Shown here: in pieces, positions 35,432 through 43,280 of the stretch
Layout: every line of letters starts with the position of its first letter
Position numbering within the stretch: the stretch's first letter is position 1
NCBI GenBank assembly: GCA_026706025.1
Contig: JAPOZO010000035.1
Span: 39,606-103,605 of the forward strand
Origin: Candidatus Poribacteria bacterium
GTDB lineage: Bacteria > Poribacteria > WGA-4E > WGA-3G
Length of the DNA: 64,000 nucleotides
Reading direction: 5' to 3'
Made by a program: the position numbers and the translations under genes
The notes under the pieces: model-generated
Database searches by the model: none
Told to the model about the DNA's origin: nothing
What the model saw: only the letters and a program-made list of their open reading frames with translations

Positions 35432-36219
35432 CGTTGTGCCTCCTTATATAATGTCTGTTGAAACCATGCAACCGATTTGGAGATGACCGCTTGCTCCGCT
35501 GCAACGGTATTAAAGGTATGATCCCCTTTATCAATGATTTCAAGTTTTGTCAAAGCATCACGTCCGCGCATCAATTCGTAGTATCTTTTTCCGTGGGAGA
35601 CCGGGACCGTTTCATCGCCACTGCCGTGAATCACGAGGAGCGCGCCCGTGAACTGCTGGATAAGCGCGGAAGGACTTATTTCAGGGAGTTCTTCATAGAA
35701 CGCCTTCCCGACAACGTTTGCGTTTGATTGTGCTATTTCTTCTGGTGTCGGCGTATGCTTGGACCTCTCCAAGATTTCCTGCTTCCGATCTGGTGGGTCG
35801 TCCGAGAGCGGTGCCCACATCACTGTTGACTTCACGCGTTTATCTTGCCCAGAGACACACGCTGCCACACAACCGCCCATGCTTAATCCCAGAATACCGA
35901 TGTGTTCAGTATCTATACCCGGCATAGCGGCGAGGACATCAATCGACTTGATAGCATCCGAAATCTCACCACCGATCGTCATCTCTGAAAAATCACCCTC
36001 GCTATCCCCAGAACCGCGAAAATCGAAGCGGAGCGCGTAAAACCCTATAGCGGCAAGTTCTCGCGCTGTTTTAACGAATATTCTATGCGGTTCGACCTTT
36101 GTCCCAGTGAATCCATGAAAGAAAGCAACCGCTGGACACGGGGTATCGGAAGCCGTTGGTGAATGCAGGACTCCGTTGAGTTGTTGTCCTTTGTTGTAGA
36201 ATACGATAGGTCTTTCCAT
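35428..36219 (-). CDS. Alpha/beta hydrolase (dienelactone hydrolase/esterase-like)
   Basis: The protein (263 residues from ATG 36219) has the oxyanion region VAFFHGFTGTK, the nucleophile elbow GLSMGG (Ser near residue 115), an Asp in VIHGSGDETVPVSH and the catalytic His in KGDHTFN. It matches the cytosolic alpha/beta hydrolase group often annotated as dienelactone hydrolase-like, acting on esters. I chose the second Met because purine-rich AAGGAAAGG lies upstream of it. It is cotranscribed with the downstream HTH protein through an ATGA overlap. The substrate is unknown. Confidence 0.85.
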   Translation of the reverse strand: MERPIVFYNKGQQLNGVLHSPTASDTPCPAVAFFHGFTGTKVEPHRIFVKTARELAAIGFYALRFDFRGSGDSEGDFSEMTIGGEISDAIKSIDVLAAMPGIDTEHIGILGLSMGGCVAACVSGQDKRVKSTVMWAPLSDDPPDRKQEILERSKHTPTPEEIAQSNANVVGKAFYEELPEISPSALIQQFTGALLVIHGSGDETVPVSHGKRYYELMRGRDALTKLEIIDKGDHTFNTVAAEQAVISKSVAWFQQTLYKEAQR

Positions 36220-36236
36220 TTTGTTTTTTCCTTTCC

Positions 36237-36265
36237 TTGACATTAAAATCTATTTATGATAAACT
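36237..36265 (+). promoter_or_regulatory. Possible promoter of comF
   Basis: TTGACA (36237-36242) and TAAACT (36260-36265) are 17 nt apart, with TGA before the -10 (extended -10 type). The leader to the comF ATG would be about 35 nt. The -10 match is weak; a TATAAT also occurs at 36271 but at a poor spacing. Confidence 0.4.
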
Positions 36266-36305
36266 TATTATATAATAACTTTTCATTCCAATAAGGTTAA
36301 ATTTG

Positions 36306-37058
36306 ATGGGAGCAAAGTCAATAGGTTTACAATTATCATCCCAATTACGGGAGATGTTTGAAACCGCAATCGTTTTCCTCTATCCTGCAAAATGCCGCGT
36401 CTGTGAGGGTTTTCTTGCCGTTGCTTCCATGCCTTATATCTGCGCGAACTGTTGGCAAGATGTTCAATACATCGAGCCCCCTTGGTGCGATATATGTGGT
36501 ACACCGGATGTCAACGGGCTTTGCGATGAATGTGCTATTTCCCCGCCTCGCTACGGAAAGTTGAGATCCATCGCATTTTACCACAAGTCGCTCCAACAAG
36601 CAATACATCTCTTTAAGTTTGAGAAGAAAAAGGTGTTTGCGCAACCCTTGATTCAACTCATAAATGCGCATATACCTTCGGACTGCGATATTGCAGAATA
36701 CGACTTTGTGCTGCCGATTCCGATTCATAAAAAACGACTTCGCGAACGCGGATTTAACCAAGCAGCACTGCTTGCCAACGGTATCGCGAAAGTTGGAGAC
36801 ATGCCGGTCCTCGTAAATACTTTGGTTCGGAAGCGACACACGGTCGCGCAAAGCAGCTTGGACAGAGACGCACGACAACAGAACATCATTGGTGCTTTTG
36901 AAGTCCGAAACCCGGATGTTATTCGTGGAAAACGACTCCTAATTATTGACGATGTTTTCACAACCGGTGCTACAATTCGTGAAGCGGTCAGCGAATTGTG
37001 GACTGCCGACCCCGCTGAAGTCGATGTTTTGACACTTGCGAGGACTTTGGACACCTGA
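36306..37058 (+). CDS. ComF family phosphoribosyltransferase-like protein
   Basis: The protein of about 250 residues has an N-terminal double zinc ribbon (CRVCEG, CANCW, CDICG, CDEC, residues 25-80) and a C-terminal PRTase fold with the PRPP-binding loop LLIIDDVFTTGATI near residue 215. ComF proteins are needed for DNA uptake in naturally transformable bacteria; their exact reaction is unknown. I take the ATG at 36306 rather than the TTG three bases earlier. It lies upstream of smc, with 167 nt between. Confidence 0.9.
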   Translation: MGAKSIGLQLSSQLREMFETAIVFLYPAKCRVCEGFLAVASMPYICANCWQDVQYIEPPWCDICGTPDVNGLCDECAISPPRYGKLRSIAFYHKSLQQAIHLFKFEKKKVFAQPLIQLINAHIPSDCDIAEYDFVLPIPIHKKRLRERGFNQAALLANGIAKVGDMPVLVNTLVRKRHTVAQSSLDRDARQQNIIGAFEVRNPDVIRGKRLLIIDDVFTTGATIREAVSELWTADPAEVDVLTLARTLDT

Positions 37059-37225
37059 AAATCCTGAAACTTTTTTCATCTATATTGCGTATTATATCAA
37101 TGTTCAGGATAGAACTAAAGTTGAAGGCGTGCTTTCACCTTGCAAGATAACGGATTTGAAAGCTGCCTTTAAAAGTGCTTATCATTGCGATAATCATTTA
37201 AACTTGTAGTGGGAGGGCTGAACCT

Positions 37226-40200
37226 TTGCACTTAAATAGCATAAAAATTCGTGGATTCAAGAGTTTTGCTGAAGAGATTGAATTGATACTTGAACCCGGC
37301 ATCACTACCATTGTCGGACCCAACGGTTGCGGAAAAAGCAACGTTTCCGATGCAATTCGATGGGTGCTTGGGGAGCAGAGTGCGCGTGCGCTTCGGTGTA
37401 CCTCTATGCGAGACCTGCTTTTCAATGGTGGTGCTAATTTCGCGCCCGCACAGAAAACAGAGGTGGCATTACGCTTTTCAAATGTTAATGGCGGCGATCC
37501 TAATGCATCCGCAGAAGACGCACCCAATATTGTTCTCGGATCCCCCGAAGTTGAGGTGTCTCGTCACCTCACTCGCGGTGGCGAAAGTCGCTATCTAATC
37601 AACCAGAGTCCGTGTCGGCTCCGCGATATCAGCGAACTCTTTATGGATACCGGTATCGGTGTTGATGCTTATTCCGTTATGGAGCAGAGCAAGATTGACC
37701 TGATTCTGAACGTGCGCCCCGAAGAACGCCGCTTTCTATTCGATGAGGTTGCTGGCATTACCAAGTATAAGCACCGAAAAAAGACGGCACTCCGTAAACT
37801 CGAACAGACGGAGCAAAACCTTGTCCGTATCAACGATGTCATTCAGGAATTACAGCACGAGACGCAGGCACTCAAAGAACAGGCAGAGCAGGCGCGGCAT
37901 TATAATACGCAACAAGAACAGTTAAAACAGTTTGAATTGGACCTCGCGCATCGGGAATACGATAAACTCCATACCGATTATAGCCAAGCACAAACCGACT
38001 TAGATGAGATTTTAACCACCGTCACGACGGCTTCTGAAACGCTTAAAGCTGCTGAAGAGCGCATTGAGGCATCCACAAACCGTCAGTCCGAGTTGGACGA
38101 AGCGATCCGTGCCGGGCAGACAGCTCTTCGCGAGATAGAAACACAAATTGAGCAAGTTGAGCGTCAGATAGTTCTTCATAAGGAACGACAGCTCAACATC
38201 CAAAAGCAACGCGAACGCGCCCTCCAGACGCTTGAATCCTTGAAGGCACAGCAAACGGCACTACTCACACAGAAACAAGAGCGGACCCAAGAGCACCAGA
38301 AGCTTGAGGCATCCCACAAAATAGAGGAGAGCCGATTGGCGGCACGTCGGCAGCTGCTCACACAACTCGCCGAACGTATCACTGCCGCTAAGGTGTCTGT
38401 ACAAGATGCCCAGACTGCCTTACAGGAAACCGCAACCGAATTGGAAAGCAGCGAGCGCAAACGTCTGGCGATTGAGCACACGTTGAATAGCACCGAGGGC
38501 AATCTCAATCGTCTTAAGGAGAATACAGACGCATTAACAACCGAGCACGAGGCTGCTACTGATACTCGCGATGCGATCCAACGCGCTGAAACACAATTGA
38601 AGGCGGAATTGGTTCATATTGAAGCCGAGAGGAATCACGTGGAGACGAACCTGCAGGAAAATCAGGACGCCCTCCGCAAGATTGAAGCCGAAATTCAGGG
38701 TTTACAGAATACCTTAGGCAGTAACGTCTCACGGCTTAAATCGCTGCAGGAATTACAATCCGCTTATGAAGGATACTACGCCGGTGTTCGGGCGGTAATG
38801 CAAGCGAGAACTCACTATCCAGATCAGTTTCAGGGGGTCTGTGGTGTTGTTGCCGAATTGCTCATGACGGATGCCGAGTATGAGGTTGCGATAGAGGTTG
38901 CGCTCGGTAGTGATATCCAGAGTGTTGTTACTGAAACTGCTGAGGACGCACAAAGCAGTGTGGCTTTCCTTAAAAAGCATCGCGCAGGTAGAGTGAAGTT
39001 TCTCCCGCTGGATTTTATACGGGAACGTAGATTCTATGATGAGGCACTGCTCAACAATCCCGGTGTCATCGGCATCGCTCAGGAATTGATTGACTACGAC
39101 CCTGAATATGAACCTGCTATGCAACATCTGTTGGGGAATACGCTCGTCATTGAGGATTTGGATGCTGCAGTCGCACTTACCCGTCAGTTCCGTCCGAGGG
39201 CACGTCTCGTTACTTTAGATGGAGATATCATTGATACGTCTGGGGCGATCACTGGCGGTCAAATGAGTCAGAAACAGGGTGGTTTACTTGGTCGCGCCCG
39301 CGAGCTTGAGACACTTGAAAATGAGATCGGAAAATTGACGCGGAACTCTAATCGAAAAACCGAGAAGCGTAAGGCGTACGCCGCGAAGATAGCGGATTTA
39401 CAAAAGGCGCGGCAGACGCTCACCGCACAGTGGCAAGATAAACGGGTTGAGAAAGCGTCGGTGACGAAAGACATGGAGCAGGCGAACCTTCAGGTTACCC
39501 GACTTGAACACCAACTCGCTGAGATTCGGGCGGAAAACCGAGAATTAAGCAAAGCCGTTGATGCATCACGCGAGGAACAGGAAGCACTTGAGACTGAAAT
39601 CGCGGCATTGACGCAAAAAAGTACGCGTACCCAACGATGGATTGAGCGCGTATCCGAACAGATTGAGAGCGAAAACAAGAAACATACTGAGGTTTCGGGA
39701 AGCTGCCAAGAGATGGAAGTCTTTTTGGCGGGACAGCATCAGAAATTGCAGGGCTTACTCTCCGAGTTGGAAACGATTGAGGAAACGTATCAACGGGCAG
39801 CAAAGGATATCGCTGAACAGCAGGCAATTATTGACTCCGATGAACAGACGAAGATTGACCTCGGAGAACAGGTCGCTGCGGCGCAACGCGAATTCCTCCG
39901 TTTAGAGGGCGACCGCGCCGAAGCTGAAGCGCATGTTGATGAGTTAACACAAGAACGTGAAGGACTTCTTCAAGAGGTAGCGGTCCTGCAAAAAGAGATG
40001 CGAGCCACCCGTAGAAACTTTGAGAGACAGAATAAGGCGCGCCATCAACTCGAAGTCAAAACGACACAGCTTGAGATGCGAATAAAATCGGTCTCGACCC
40101 GTATCCACGATAAATATCAAGTCTCGATTGATGCGCTACCGCCACTGATGAATGATGAACAGGCGATGGACGAGATTGATTTACTGGACAATATTGAAAA

Positions 40201-40819
40201 GTTGAAGGCAGAAATCACAGGCATGGGCGCAGTGAACCTTAAAGCAATTGAGGCTTACGAGGAACATAAGAAGCGACAGGATTTCCTTGTTGCCCAGCGC
40301 GATGATGTCCAGCAGTCGATGCAAGCCACCATTCAGGCGATACAAAAGATCAATCAGACCTCAAGAGAGGTATTTCTTGAGACGTTTGAGCAGGTACAGG
40401 CAAATTTCCAAGAGGTATTTACACAACTCTTCGGCGGCGGTGAAACGGAGTTACTATTGACGGATCCGTCCGATGTGCTTGAATCTGGTATCGACATTAT
40501 TGCGCGTCCCCCCGGCAAACGTCCGCAGAGTATCACCCTGCTTTCGGGTGGCGAACGTTCGTTGGTCGCAATAGGACTCTTGTTTGCTGTCTTTAAAATC
40601 AAGCCGAGTCCGTTCTGTGTACTTGACGAAGTTGATGCCGCACTTGACGAAGCGAATGTGCTCCGCTTCGCAAATCTCATCCGTGCTTACGTCGAAAATA
40701 CGCAGTTCATCATCATTACGCACAACCGCCGTACGATGGAAATCGCTGACGCGATGTACGGTGTGACGATGGAACAGGCGGGTATCTCAAAGATTGTCTC
40801 TGCCAAGTTTGCCGAATAG
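37226..40819 (+). CDS. smc: Chromosome segregation protein SMC
   Basis: The 1197-residue protein has the N-terminal ABC half with Walker A GPNGCGKSN (residues 31-39) and the adjoining VLGEQSARALR. Coiled coil (about 170-500) precedes a hinge (about 510-640, YYAGVRAVMQA, VAIEVALGSDIQSVV), then a second coiled coil (about 670-1000) and the C-terminal half with signature LLSGGERSLVAIGLLFA and Walker B FCVLDEVDAALDEAN. SMC with ScpA/ScpB condenses and segregates chromosomes. Translation starts at TTG (37226), about 8 nt after GGGAGGG. The length is full and no disruption is visible. Confidence 0.96.
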   Translation: MHLNSIKIRGFKSFAEEIELILEPGITTIVGPNGCGKSNVSDAIRWVLGEQSARALRCTSMRDLLFNGGANFAPAQKTEVALRFSNVNGGDPNASAEDAPNIVLGSPEVEVSRHLTRGGESRYLINQSPCRLRDISELFMDTGIGVDAYSVMEQSKIDLILNVRPEERRFLFDEVAGITKYKHRKKTALRKLEQTEQNLVRINDVIQELQHETQALKEQAEQARHYNTQQEQLKQFELDLAHREYDKLHTDYSQAQTDLDEILTTVTTASETLKAAEERIEASTNRQSELDEAIRAGQTALREIETQIEQVERQIVLHKERQLNIQKQRERALQTLESLKAQQTALLTQKQERTQEHQKLEASHKIEESRLAARRQLLTQLAERITAAKVSVQDAQTALQETATELESSERKRLAIEHTLNSTEGNLNRLKENTDALTTEHEAATDTRDAIQRAETQLKAELVHIEAERNHVETNLQENQDALRKIEAEIQGLQNTLGSNVSRLKSLQELQSAYEGYYAGVRAVMQARTHYPDQFQGVCGVVAELLMTDAEYEVAIEVALGSDIQSVVTETAEDAQSSVAFLKKHRAGRVKFLPLDFIRERRFYDEALLNNPGVIGIAQELIDYDPEYEPAMQHLLGNTLVIEDLDAAVALTRQFRPRARLVTLDGDIIDTSGAITGGQMSQKQGGLLGRARELETLENEIGKLTRNSNRKTEKRKAYAAKIADLQKARQTLTAQWQDKRVEKASVTKDMEQANLQVTRLEHQLAEIRAENRELSKAVDASREEQEALETEIAALTQKSTRTQRWIERVSEQIESENKKHTEVSGSCQEMEVFLAGQHQKLQGLLSELETIEETYQRAAKDIAEQQAIIDSDEQTKIDLGEQVAAAQREFLRLEGDRAEAEAHVDELTQEREGLLQEVAVLQKEMRATRRNFERQNKARHQLEVKTTQLEMRIKSVSTRIHDKYQVSIDALPPLMNDEQAMDEIDLLDNIEKLKAEITGMGAVNLKAIEAYEEHKKRQDFLVAQRDDVQQSMQATIQAIQKINQTSREVFLETFEQVQANFQEVFTQLFGGGETELLLTDPSDVLESGIDIIARPPGKRPQSITLLSGGERSLVAIGLLFAVFKIKPSPFCVLDEVDAALDEANVLRFANLIRAYVENTQFIIITHNRRTMEIADAMYGVTMEQAGISKIVSAKFAE

Positions 40820-40893
40820 CCATCAGCCATCAGCCGTCAGTTAAGAGGTTTCTGGTGAACCTAATACCTCTTTGCTGAAAGCCGAAAGCCATT
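40820..40893. repeat. Hairpin element with AAGAGGT core after smc
   Basis: Iterated CATCAGC (40821-40838), then AAGAGGT (40843-40849) paired with ACCTCTT (40866-40872), then GCTGAAAGCCGAAAGCC. Layout and core match the longer element at 32650, although the flanking iterated words differ. It fills the gap between smc and the next gene. Confidence 0.55.
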
Positions 40894-40896
40894 CTT

Positions 40897-41865
40897 ATGA
40901 ATAAACTGAATCGTGAGCAACTCACAATCCTCCCGCTCACTGAACGCCGGCACAAGATGACGGTGGCGGATGTCTACCCGTTAGACGCGGCTATCCTACC
41001 CTGTGAAAATCCCAATCTCCGTATTGTTGCGGATCGGATTGTTGAGGCGCGTCGTGCCGAGAAGCAAGTCATCTGGATGATGGGCGCACACGTCATGCGG
41101 CGTGGCAATTCTCGCTTTATCATCGACTTGATGGAACGTGGCATTATCACGCATATCGCCACTAACGGCGCATGCGCTATCCACGACTTTGAACTTGCAC
41201 ATATCGGCGCAACGCTTGAAGATGTGGAAGCCTACATCTGGGACGGTAAATTCGGGAATTGGGAGGAGACAGGACGCTACCTGAACGAAGCGATTGTTCG
41301 GGGTTACCGGGATAAAATCGGCTTTGGGGAAGCAATCGGTAGATTAATCCGAGACGGTGAACAGGGAATCTCTTTTCCGCATCGCGATGTGAGTATGTTT
41401 GCCGCTGCGTATCGCTTAGGTGTGCCGTTCACCGTTCACAAGGGGATCGGGTTTGACATCATTGATCAGCATCCTGCTGCCGATTACGCTGCGATGGGAT
41501 GGACGACAGGCGAGGACTTTCTGCGATTTGCGCACAGCGTTTCACAATTGGAAGGTGGTGTTTTTCTTAATTTAGGTTCTGCTGTGATGGGACCCGAGGT
41601 CTACCTCAAAAGCCTCTCAATGGCGCGCAATATCGCAACCCAACGCGGAGACGAAATTCGGCATTTTACGACCGCGAACTTTGACCTCATCGACTTCCCC
41701 GATTTCCAAGATGAGGGTTCACCTACTGATGCACACTACTATCACCGCCCGAAAAAGACGATCCTCATCCGAACGGTGAAAGATGGGGGTGAGGGTTACC
41801 ACATCTCCGGCGATTTTTCCGTTACTGTCCCACAGTTATATCGTCTGATAACAATCTCTTTGTAA
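40897..41865 (+). CDS. Deoxyhypusine synthase-like Rossmann protein
   Basis: The 322-residue protein matches, from memory, a bacterial family related to deoxyhypusine synthase: VIWMMGAHVMRRGNSRFIID, then IATNGACAIHDFELAHIGAT, GVPFTVHKGIGFDIIDQHP and FLNLGSAVMGPEVYLK. Deoxyhypusine synthase transfers an aminobutyl group from spermidine to a lysine of eIF5A with NAD. Bacteria lack eIF5A, and these relatives probably act on polyamines or other substrates. I do not see the clear active-site lysine block of the eukaryotic enzyme, so the reaction is unknown. It follows smc by 77 nt and may be cotranscribed. Confidence 0.6.
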   Translation: MNKLNREQLTILPLTERRHKMTVADVYPLDAAILPCENPNLRIVADRIVEARRAEKQVIWMMGAHVMRRGNSRFIIDLMERGIITHIATNGACAIHDFELAHIGATLEDVEAYIWDGKFGNWEETGRYLNEAIVRGYRDKIGFGEAIGRLIRDGEQGISFPHRDVSMFAAAYRLGVPFTVHKGIGFDIIDQHPAADYAAMGWTTGEDFLRFAHSVSQLEGGVFLNLGSAVMGPEVYLKSLSMARNIATQRGDEIRHFTTANFDLIDFPDFQDEGSPTDAHYYHRPKKTILIRTVKDGGEGYHISGDFSVTVPQLYRLITISL

Positions 41866-41916
41866 GACATCTGTATCTGTCCAATTGCGGTTCCGGTATA
41901 AATATCACATCTATAT

Positions 41917-42208
41917 TAACGCAAGTTGCTACCTATTTATTCTCACTGCGAAGCAATAGCACTCCGTATGAGGTTTAACAAATAAATTGGGTAATTGTCC
42001 CTACGCGACGTGCGATGAATCGCACTACTACGAACCGATCTACTTGTTATCACACGTCTTAGAATTACCCGATTAAATTCTTAATCTTCATACGGAGTGC
42101 GGTCGCTTAAATATGCTATTTCTATAGACATAGCACTCCTACGGAGTGAAGAAAGTGTCCAAAAGCTATATTACAATGCTCAAAATCCGTTGGTAGCAAC
42201 TTGGGTTA
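41917..42208. mobile_element. MITE-like element with terminal and nested inverted repeats
   Basis: A 292-bp region is bounded by TAACGCAAGTTGCTACC (41917-41933) and its complement (42192-42208), matching at 16 of 17 positions. Nested inside, GCACTCCGTATGA (41959-41971) is complementary to 42088-42100, and GGGTAATT is complementary to AATTACCC. There is no coding capacity. Related words occur at 10318 and near 55362. It fills the gene-free interval 41866-42246 between the deoxyhypusine synthase-like gene and the toxin gene. No clear target duplication is seen beyond flanking TAT-rich sequence. Confidence 0.6.
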
Positions 42209-42246
42209 TATTATAGTAAATCCCATAATTATTTGCACACGGTAAC

Positions 42247-42570
42247 TCATAGGGACTGGGTAACCCAGCCCCTACGAAGATGCGAAGTGTAAACACATTT
42301 TCCGATTTTACAATAATAAACACTGTCCCGATATTCAACATCGTGAACAACAATTGTTCTTGTTTGTCTATTGAAAGTATAGGTGACTCGGTAAGCACCA
42401 GCAACGCGTAAACGGAATTTGCCTCTATGTGGTCCTCGGAGTGCCTCGTGGTGATGTGTATCGCAATTTTCGCATAACGATTCCAATTTATTGAGGATTC
42501 GTGCTCGGACTGTGGCATCTAAACGCCGTAAATTTGACCTCGCCCGCGCCCTGAACGCTAACGTGTACAT
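42247..42570 (-). CDS. RelE/ParE family toxin
   Basis: The 107-residue protein matches the RelE/ParE fold: MYTLAFRARARSNLRRLDATVRARILNKL, then HEALRGPHRGKFRLRVAGAYRVTYTF and TIVVHDVEYRDSVY. Such toxins cleave mRNA on the ribosome or poison gyrase. The family core ends near residue 88; the last 19 residues (CKIGKCVYTSHLRRGWVTQSL) are extra and may come from loss of the original stop. The ATG overlaps the upstream partner gene by 13 nt and has no ribosome binding site of its own, consistent with coupled translation. Confidence 0.78.
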   Translation of the reverse strand: MYTLAFRARARSNLRRLDATVRARILNKLESLCENCDTHHHEALRGPHRGKFRLRVAGAYRVTYTFNRQTRTIVVHDVEYRDSVYYCKIGKCVYTSHLRRGWVTQSL

Positions 42571-43265
42571 TTCAACTTGACTCCAAGTTCTTTGGCAACT
42601 TCCTCAAGTGAAATCAATTCTGCGGTTCCTGCTTCGACCTCTGCTACGCTGCGTTCCAGCCTTTCAGCCACCTCCGGACGTAATTCTAATCCCTCATCTG
42701 GGTCATAATAGTAATCTTCAAGGAACTGTTCTAACTCCAGATAGCACACGAAAAACTCAAAAAATGCAAATTTCAGCTGCTCTGCGCCCTCAACCGATGA
42801 CACCATTTTCTGCAGCTTGACAACCTGCACACGCGCTGCAAATAGTTCCCAATTCACAAGCGTCTCCAGGAGCGCACGGAATTCGTCATCCGATAAGGCT
42901 AATACCTTTATCTCCGGTTGCGGATCGGTGGTCAGCGGTCTGTTGCTCATCCGTCGTGCTATCCGTCCTGCAGGCGAAGTTTTTCGCACAGCTTCCACAG
43001 CTGCGACGCGCTTCTGCAGGGGCGCGAATGTGTCGGATGCCTGCAATATTGAAAGCAGTGATTCCTCAGGTTCTTCTAACTCGAACGCCAGTCCGCAATA
43101 GCCTTCATAAAACTCTTGCAACTCAGTTTCCAATGCGTCCTTGTCGGCATTCTCGGCAAGCAAGGCAACGAGTCGTTCACGGGATTCAAAGAGTGAACAA
43201 GCGATAATTGGTGCAAGCCATGTACTGAACTCTGCGTGAGTCATGCTCGTTAGGTCGTGTGTCAT
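42558..43265 (-). CDS. Antitoxin-like protein with a large N-terminal extension
   Basis: In this 235-residue protein the last 45 residues (LRPEVAERLERSVAEVEAG and LISLEEVAKELGVKL) match the toxin-binding tail of RelE/ParE antitoxins, which usually belong to proteins of 70-90 residues. The first 190 residues are helical and acidic with no recognised domain and no clear DNA-binding motif. It sits directly upstream of the toxin with a 13-nt overlap and has AAGGAG before its ATG. It is therefore the probable neutralising partner, with an extra domain of unknown role. Confidence 0.6.
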   Translation of the reverse strand: MTHDLTSMTHAEFSTWLAPIIACSLFESRERLVALLAENADKDALETELQEFYEGYCGLAFELEEPEESLLSILQASDTFAPLQKRVAAVEAVRKTSPAGRIARRMSNRPLTTDPQPEIKVLALSDDEFRALLETLVNWELFAARVQVVKLQKMVSSVEGAEQLKFAFFEFFVCYLELEQFLEDYYYDPDEGLELRPEVAERLERSVAEVEAGTAELISLEEVAKELGVKLKCTR

Positions 43266-43280
43266 TGGATTCTCCTTTCG

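Noticed and set aside
41866..42246. A 112-codon minus-strand frame (42180-42518) overlapping the MITE and the toxin gene
   Set aside because: It is out of frame with the clearly recognisable ParE/RelE toxin and has no start signal or similarity.
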